DNA from: an uncultured Lachnospiraceae bacterium
GTDB lineage: Bacteria; Bacillota; Clostridia; Lachnospirales; Lachnospiraceae
Assembly: GCA_947653315.1 (NCBI GenBank)
Contig: CANTGP010000074.1
Location: forward strand, 1-10,517
Direction of reading: 5' to 3'
Length of the DNA stretch: 10,517 bases
Within the stretch, counting starts at the first letter, position 1, and each line of letters begins with the position of its first letter. The notes beneath the pieces were generated by a model. That model was not told the origin of the DNA. It was given only the letters and a program-made list of their open reading frames with translations, and made no database searches. Both the position numbers and the translations under genes were made by a program. Shown here piece by piece: positions 6,541-10,517 of the stretch.

Positions 6541-7020
6541 ATGATGGAAAAGGAGTTTCCGTATGAGGTCCGCATGGCATATGAGGATGAATGGGAGGAT
6601 GCCATGGCGCTGGCATGGAGGACATTTCTCCAGTTTGAGTCAGAGGATTATGCGCCGGAGGGTGTAAGGAGTTTTGAGGATTTTATTACGGACAATACAC
6701 TGCACCGCATGTTTATCATGGGGGCATACCAAATGTTTGTGGCATTGGACGGTAAGCGCATGGCGGGAATGATCACGGTGAGGTCAAACTGCCATGTGTC
6801 GCTTCTGTTTGTGGATGCCGCATACCACAAACGCGGAATCGGAAGGGCATTGATGATGCGTTTGTGCGGTTATCTGAAGGACGAGCTGGGAATACGGAGG
6901 GTGACGGTGAATGCTTCCCCTTACGGCGTGGGGTTTTACCACCGTCTGGGGTTCCGCGACCTCCAGGCGGAACAGGAATCCGCTGGAATAAGGTATACGC
7001 CCATGGAACTGCTGATATAA
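6541..7020 (+). CDS. GNAT family N-acetyltransferase
   Basis: The 159-residue protein is one GNAT domain, which transfers an acetyl group from acetyl-CoA to an amine. The acetyl-CoA-binding motif A is visible as LLFVDAAYHKRGIGRALM (about 88-105), with the R-G-I-G pyrophosphate loop at 98-101. It is followed by VTVNASPYGVGFYHRLGF, the usual motif B strand and helix. The N-terminal helix region (MAYEDEWEDAMALAWRTF) is the variable acceptor part, so the substrate is unknown. The start codon is one of two adjacent ATGs. The first (6541) is seven bases after AAGGGG, while the second (6544) is better placed after AAGGA at 6534-6538, so the protein may lack its first Met. It lies 54 nt before the YesL gene and may be cotranscribed with it, though no functional link is evident. 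Confidence 0.92.
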   Translation: MMEKEFPYEVRMAYEDEWEDAMALAWRTFLQFESEDYAPEGVRSFEDFITDNTLHRMFIMGAYQMFVALDGKRMAGMITVRSNCHVSLLFVDAAYHKRGIGRALMMRLCGYLKDELGIRRVTVNASPYGVGFYHRLGFRDLQAEQESAGIRYTPMELLI

Positions 7021-7074
7021 CCGGGCGATGCCCGTAAAAAAGTGAGAAAAACGGAAAGAAAGTGACGGGAAAAC

Positions 7075-7794
7075 ATGAGTAAGATTTTTGACATTGACAG
7101 CCCTTTTATGCGTGCGCTGACGAGGGTGGCGGACTTAATGATATTGAATTTCCTTATGCTGTTATGCTGTATTCCGGTTATAACGGCAGGGGCAGGATTT
7201 ACCGGGATGCATTATGTGCTGTTAAAAATGGTGCGGAATGAGGAAGGGTACATAGCGAGGGGCTTCTTTAAATCCTTTAAGGAAAATTTTAAACAGGCGA
7301 CCATTATCTGGCTGGTGATTTTGGTGTTTGCGTGTATTTTCCTTGGCGACTGGGTGATATTTAACCATTCTTCCATCGAATTCCCGAAAGCGTTAATCGT
7401 TGTACTGCTGGCGCTTTTTATGACGGCGTATATGGTTGCCTGTTATGTGTTTGCGGTGCTGGCGAGATTTACGAACACGGTGTTTAACACGTTTAAGAAT
7501 GCGCTTTTTATGGCGTTATTAAGTTTTCCCAGGACGGTACTGATCCTGGCTGCCCATGTGGCGCCGGTGGTTTTGATGTATTATGTCCCGCGGGCATTTC
7601 CTTTGGTGCTGATGTTTGGTTTTTCGGTACCGGCTTACCTTTCGGCGATGCTTTACAGCGCCACTTTCCGTAAATTCGAGCCGCCGGAGGAACCGTTGAC
7701 GGATGAATTCAGTATTGATATGGAAGCGGTGGGGACGACGGGAACGGATACCAAAGAAGATGGGGGATACGCGGGTGAAAAAAGCGAGGACTAA
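7075..7794 (+). CDS. YesL family (DUF624) membrane protein
   Basis: The 239-residue integral membrane protein has about five hydrophobic segments (roughly 18-40, 75-95, 105-130, 142-170 and 175-195) and a short acidic, cytoplasm-type tail (200-239). The DUF624/YesL pattern is recognisable in the opening (F..DSPFMRALTRVADLMILNFLMLLCCIPVITAG), then TGMHYVLLKMVRNEEGYI, the amphipathic FFKSFKENFKQATIIW, and the later FNTFKNALFMAL. YesL proteins are usually found beside carbohydrate ABC transporters or glycoside hydrolase genes in Firmicutes, but their biochemical role is unknown. The ribosome binding site is weak (GGGA at 7067-7070). The last 20 nt overlap the start of the diguanylate cyclase gene, which suggests translational coupling. 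The tail beyond residue 200 has a composition unlike the rest and may be variable. Confidence 0.88.
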   Translation: MSKIFDIDSPFMRALTRVADLMILNFLMLLCCIPVITAGAGFTGMHYVLLKMVRNEEGYIARGFFKSFKENFKQATIIWLVILVFACIFLGDWVIFNHSSIEFPKALIVVLLALFMTAYMVACYVFAVLARFTNTVFNTFKNALFMALLSFPRTVLILAAHVAPVVLMYYVPRAFPLVLMFGFSVPAYLSAMLYSATFRKFEPPEEPLTDEFSIDMEAVGTTGTDTKEDGGYAGEKSED

Positions 7795-9340
7795 GGCGGC
7801 AGTCATGCAGTGGTTTGTGCCCACCTGCCTGCTGATTATCATAGTGATAGCGATGTTAATCAACTTTTCCGTGAAAAGCAGCAGGTCAGTGGCGGATGAC
7901 GTGAATGCGACGCTGGTGGATGACGCCAAGGAGTATGCGATGAGGGTGAACAACGAACTGGTGAAGATGTCGGATGCAGGGAAACCCATCGGGTACCTGA
8001 TGAAAGGCTACATCAGTTCCAATAAGAGATTTATGGTGGAAATGGCGGAAGCGCTTTGCCTGAACACCGCCGCCTATGAAGTGGTGTACTATCCCCGCGG
8101 GGAGGAAGGGCTTCTTCATGACGGTACGCGGGTGGAGATAACGCAAATGCCGTATTTTTCCCAAATTGAGAAAGCGGTAAGGGATCTTGAGAGGGATAAT
8201 ACCGAAAATGTGGCGGTGCGGTACATAAGTGTAGGGAATGACGGGCTGGAAACGGGCAAAAGGGCAATTATTGCCATTGTTTCCGTGGACGGTGAACCGG
8301 ACGGGGACAAACTGCTGATGTATTATCCCGTGGAAACGCTGTGCCAGTTATTTGACGGAATAAGGTATGGCGGAGGGACGTTTTATGCCATTGTGGAACC
8401 GGACGGGAGCGTCATTGAGAAAGCGGGCGCCGAAACAGGTTTTTTGTCAGAAGATAACATTTGGAGCGGGTTAAAGGACGTGGCGGCTTATAAGGAAGCC
8501 GTGGCAAGGACCATGGTACGCATGGAAAGCAAGATTACCGGGAGTTTCCAGGCGAAAGTCGGAGGGGAAAACCGGACGTGCGTTTATGCCCCGGTGGGAA
8601 TTAACGACTGGTCCATGGTGGTCGGGGTCAACCAAAGTTATGTGGACGATGTCAGGACCAGGGAATGGCGGAACACGAAGAACATGATTTACCAGCTTGT
8701 GGCGGCTATCCTTGTATTTTTCGGACTTGTGATGGTCATGAATATCATAAATAAGATTAAAAGCGGGCAGGAAAGCCGTAAGCTGGAGGAAAAAGCGGAT
8801 ACGGACCTGCTGACGAGCCTGAACAATAAGCTGGCGACGGAACGTAAAATCAAGGAATACATGGAAGAACATCCGGAGGAACAGGGACTTTTGTTCGTGC
8901 TGGATATCGATAATTTTAAGAAAATCAACGATACGCTGGGACATGCCTTCGGTGATGAAGTATTAAGGACCCTTGGGCATTCCATCGGCTCCATATTCCG
9001 CGCGTCGGATATTATCGGTCGTACCGGCGGCGATGAGTTCACCATTTTCCTAAAGAATTTAAGCGATGCCGCGTTGGAAAAGGAAGCGGCAAAACTCGGC
9101 GATTTCTTTAAGGATTTCCAGGCCGGTGAGTATGTGAAGTATGCGGCTACCGCAAGTATCGGTGTCGCGGTGTTCCCGAGGGACGGAAAAGATTTCGAGA
9201 CGCTGTACAAAGCGGCGGATACTGCCCTGTATGTGGCTAAGAAGCGTGGCAAGAGCCAGCTTGCGTTTTATGGGGACGAGAGCAGCAAGAGCGAAGGCTT
9301 AAAAAGGGTGGAAGCGGAGAGCCGTGTCCATGAACAATAG
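7775..9340 (+). CDS. Membrane diguanylate cyclase with Cache-like sensor and GGDEF domain
   Basis: The 521-residue protein should make cyclic di-GMP from two GTP in response to an external signal. Its parts in order are a basic N-terminus, a first membrane helix (about 12-31), an extracytoplasmic sensor of about 270 residues, a second membrane helix (about 304-326), a short linker with RKLEEKADTDLLTSLNNK, and the GGDEF domain. The sensor resembles a double Cache domain (YAPVGINDWSMVVGVNQSYV near its end). In the GGDEF domain, DIDNFKKINDTLGHAFGDEVL is the metal- and nucleotide-binding part, and the active-site loop is GGDEF itself (418-422). RASD (409-412) lies five residues before it and fits an RxxD inhibitory site, so activity and product inhibition both look intact. 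I chose GTG 7775 because GGGGGA ends seven bases upstream; ATG 7760 (five residues longer) is the alternative. The sensed ligand is unknown. Confidence 0.92.
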   Translation: MKKARTKAAVMQWFVPTCLLIIIVIAMLINFSVKSSRSVADDVNATLVDDAKEYAMRVNNELVKMSDAGKPIGYLMKGYISSNKRFMVEMAEALCLNTAAYEVVYYPRGEEGLLHDGTRVEITQMPYFSQIEKAVRDLERDNTENVAVRYISVGNDGLETGKRAIIAIVSVDGEPDGDKLLMYYPVETLCQLFDGIRYGGGTFYAIVEPDGSVIEKAGAETGFLSEDNIWSGLKDVAAYKEAVARTMVRMESKITGSFQAKVGGENRTCVYAPVGINDWSMVVGVNQSYVDDVRTREWRNTKNMIYQLVAAILVFFGLVMVMNIINKIKSGQESRKLEEKADTDLLTSLNNKLATERKIKEYMEEHPEEQGLLFVLDIDNFKKINDTLGHAFGDEVLRTLGHSIGSIFRASDIIGRTGGDEFTIFLKNLSDAALEKEAAKLGDFFKDFQAGEYVKYAATASIGVAVFPRDGKDFETLYKAADTALYVAKKRGKSQLAFYGDESSKSEGLKRVEAESRVHEQ

Positions 9341-9345
9341 TGCCT

Positions 9346-9391
9346 TGTACAATATGTACAGGAAATGGTTGAATTATTGTACATATTGACA
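9346..9391 (+). promoter_or_regulatory. TGTACA cluster overlapping a TTGACA -35 box
   Basis: TGTACA occurs at 9346-9351, 9355-9360 and 9378-9383, and a partial copy (TACAATGTAC) lies at 9429-9438. CAATATGTACA (9350-9360) and TGTACATATTG (9378-9388) form a perfect 11-bp inverted repeat around a 17-nt spacer. The second arm overlaps TTGACA (9386-9391), which may pair with TAAGTA (9409-9414, 17 nt) or TATAAG (9407-9412, 15 nt). This fits an operator beside a promoter for the ABC ATPase gene. The same inverted repeat could instead form the 3' end of the upstream transcript, but no T run follows. Confidence 0.5.
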
Positions 9392-9480
9392 CTTCGGTGA
9401 AAAAAGTATAAGTATTGTAAGCAATTTCTACAATGTACCGTTAAATCTTTGTGGAATGTTGGTATAGCCAAAAAATACGA

Positions 9481-9498
9481 AATTCGGTATACTGAATT
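9481..9498 (+). promoter_or_regulatory. 18-bp near-palindrome over a possible -10 box
   Basis: AATTCGGTATACTGAATT is palindromic except for one base pair and contains TATACT (9488-9493), a good -10 hexamer, at its centre. No strong -35 box lies at the right distance (TAGCCA is 17 nt away), as expected for an activator-dependent promoter or a repressor operator. Which protein binds is unknown. Confidence 0.45.
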
Positions 9499-9508
9499 CA
9501 GTTAATGA

Positions 9509-9526
9509 AATCCCCCAACGGGGATT
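9509..9526 (+). other. 5' leader hairpin before the ABC ATPase gene
   Basis: AATCCCC (9509-9515) pairs perfectly with GGGGATT (9520-9526) around a CAAC loop. It would sit close to the 5' end of a transcript starting near 9500 and 29 nt before AGGAGG (9556-9561). An mRNA-stabilising role is plausible for a gene that appears highly expressed. No T run follows. Confidence 0.45.
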
Positions 9527-9570
9527 CGGAAAAATAAAATAATCACAATAAAATCAGGAGGCAAAGTAAA

Positions 9571-10517
9571 ATGGCAAGTTTATCGTTAAAAAATGTCTGC
9601 AAAGTATATCCGAACGGATTCGAAGCAGTAAAAGATTTCAACCTGGAAATCGCAGACCAGGAATTCATCATCTTCGTAGGACCTTCAGGATGTGGTAAGT
9701 CTACAACACTCCGTATGATTGCCGGTTTGGAAGACATTTCTTCCGGTGAACTGAAAATCGGTGACAGGGTCGTAAACGATGTAGAGCCTAAGGACAGGGA
9801 TATTGCAATGGTATTCCAGAACTACGCTTTGTATCCTCATATGTCCGTATATGATAACATGGCATTTGGTTTGAAATTGAGGAAAGTTCCGAAGGATGAA
9901 ATCGACAAAATGGTAAAGGAAGCAGCGAAAATCCTTGACCTGACCCCGCTCCTTGACCGTAAGCCGAAGGCTCTTTCCGGTGGTCAGAGACAGCGTGTTG
10001 CCATGGGCCGTGCAATCGTGCGTAATCCTAAGGTATTCCTTATGGACGAACCTCTTTCCAACTTGGATGCAAAACTCCGTGTGCAGATGCGTATTGAGAT
10101 TGCAAAATTACACCAGAGACTTGGTACTACCATTATTTACGTAACACATGACCAGACAGAGGCTATGACGCTTGGTACGAGAATCGTTGTTATGAAGGAC
10201 GGCGTTGTTCAGCAGGTAGATACCCCGCAAAATCTGTATGAAAAACCGCAAAACCTGTTTGTGGCAGGATTTATGGGCTCTCCCCAAATGAACTTCTTAG
10301 ATGCGGAAGTAGAAGTAAGCGGCAATACCGCAAGCCTGAAAGTGGCTGGCAGCAGCATCCCGCTTCCTCCGGCAAAATCCAAGAAGCTGATTGACGGCGG
10401 TTACGCTGGAAAGAAAGTAACGTTTGGTATCCGTCCGGAAGACGTTTACGATTCCGAAGCATACATCCAGAACGCAAAATGCGTATTTGAATCTACCATC
10501 AAAGTATACGAATTGCT
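9571..10517 (+). CDS. ugpC: UgpC/MsmK-type carbohydrate ABC transporter ATP-binding protein (3' end cut by window)
   Basis: This is the ATPase subunit that powers sugar importers of the CUT1 class; in Firmicutes one such protein (MsmK/UgpC) often serves several transporters. About 315 residues are present, out of roughly 370 expected. Walker A is GPSGCGKST (37-45), the Q-loop is at FQN (82-84), the signature LSGGQ is at 135-139, Walker B is VFLMDEP (155-161) and the H-loop His is 193. The extra C-terminal part with [11 protein letters not shown] and FGIRPEDV is the MalK/OB-fold (TOBE-like) regulatory region. The start follows AGGAGG at 9556-9561 by nine bases. No permease or solute-binding gene is visible in the window, so the ATPase may be a stand-alone, shared subunit. 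Its codons (CGT, GGT and GTA preferred, GCG and CGG avoided) differ from those of all upstream genes and suggest high expression. The exact sugar is unknown. Confidence 0.95.
   Translation, partial: MASLSLKNVCKVYPNGFEAVKDFNLEIADQEFIIFVGPSGCGKSTTLRMIAGLEDISSGELKIGDRVVNDVEPKDRDIAMVFQNYALYPHMSVYDNMAFGLKLRKVPKDEIDKMVKEAAKILDLTPLLDRKPKALSGGQRQRVAMGRAIVRNPKVFLMDEPLSNLDAKLRVQMRIEIAKLHQRLGTTIIYVTHDQTEAMTLGTRIVVMKDGVVQQVDTPQNLYEKPQNLFVAGFMGSPQMNFLDAEVEVSGNTASLKVAGSSIPLPPAKSKKLIDGGYAGKKVTFGIRPEDVYDSEAYIQNAKCVFESTIKVYEL

Noticed and set aside
7022..7034. CGGGC/GCCCG mini-hairpin after the acetyltransferase gene
   Set aside because: The stem is only 5 bp with a 3-nt loop and is followed by A residues rather than T, so it is not a convincing terminator.
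7703..7774. N-terminal extension of the diguanylate cyclase frame to an ATG at 7703
   Set aside because: It would overlap the YesL gene by 92 nt, has no ribosome binding site, and adds a residue stretch unlike a normal membrane-anchor N-terminus. GTG 7775 is better placed.

Overview
The window looks like chromosome of a low-to-mid GC member of the Bacillota, most likely a Lachnospiraceae-type gut Clostridium. The grounds are strong AAGGAGG-type ribosome binding sites, a T-box leader in front of metG, a YesL/DUF624 membrane protein, a DUF1002 protein, and a stand-alone UgpC/MsmK-type sugar ABC ATPase. This assignment is inferred from gene content and was not tested. All supported genes lie on the + strand.

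Layout. Positions 1-188 hold the C-terminal end of a protein resembling the AAA-ATPase/PD-(D/E)XK (DUF1703-like) family. Positions 189-600 carry no gene. They hold a very long imperfect palindrome (205-539, arms of about 160 nt) whose 3' flank matches a much smaller hairpin element behind metG (3113-3170). The two look like members of one non-coding repeat family with conserved ends and variable stems. A promoter near 624-658 leads into a methionine-type T-box leader (about 679-1011, AUG specifier at 829-831, UGGU acceptor-binding bulge at 955-958, terminator at 976-1011). It controls metG (1098-3089), a full-length methionyl-tRNA synthetase with a C-terminal tRNA-binding domain.

After the short repeat, a promoter at 3281-3309 drives an alpha/beta hydrolase of the S33/monoacylglycerol-lipase type (3373-4305). 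It is followed after 17 nt by a secreted DUF1002 protein (4323-5264), and the pair looks like an operon. A leader with an imperfect hairpin precedes an LdhA-like D-lactate dehydrogenase (5436-6428). A good sigma-A-type promoter (6480-6508) starts the next group: a GNAT acetyltransferase (6541-7020), a YesL-family membrane protein (7075-7794) and a membrane-bound diguanylate cyclase (7775-9340) that overlaps the YesL gene by 20 nt.

The 230-nt gap at 9341-9570 is rich in regulatory-looking structure: three TGTACA sites, an 18-bp near-palindrome over a possible -10 box, and a 7-bp hairpin. It precedes the UgpC/MsmK-type ATPase gene (9571 to beyond the window end), whose codon use looks like that of a highly expressed gene.

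No CRISPR array, tRNA, rRNA or transposase gene was seen, and I did not find a convincing new multi-gene system. The observations most worth following are the palindromic repeat family, the details of the T-box leader, and the promoter architecture of the ABC ATPase gene.
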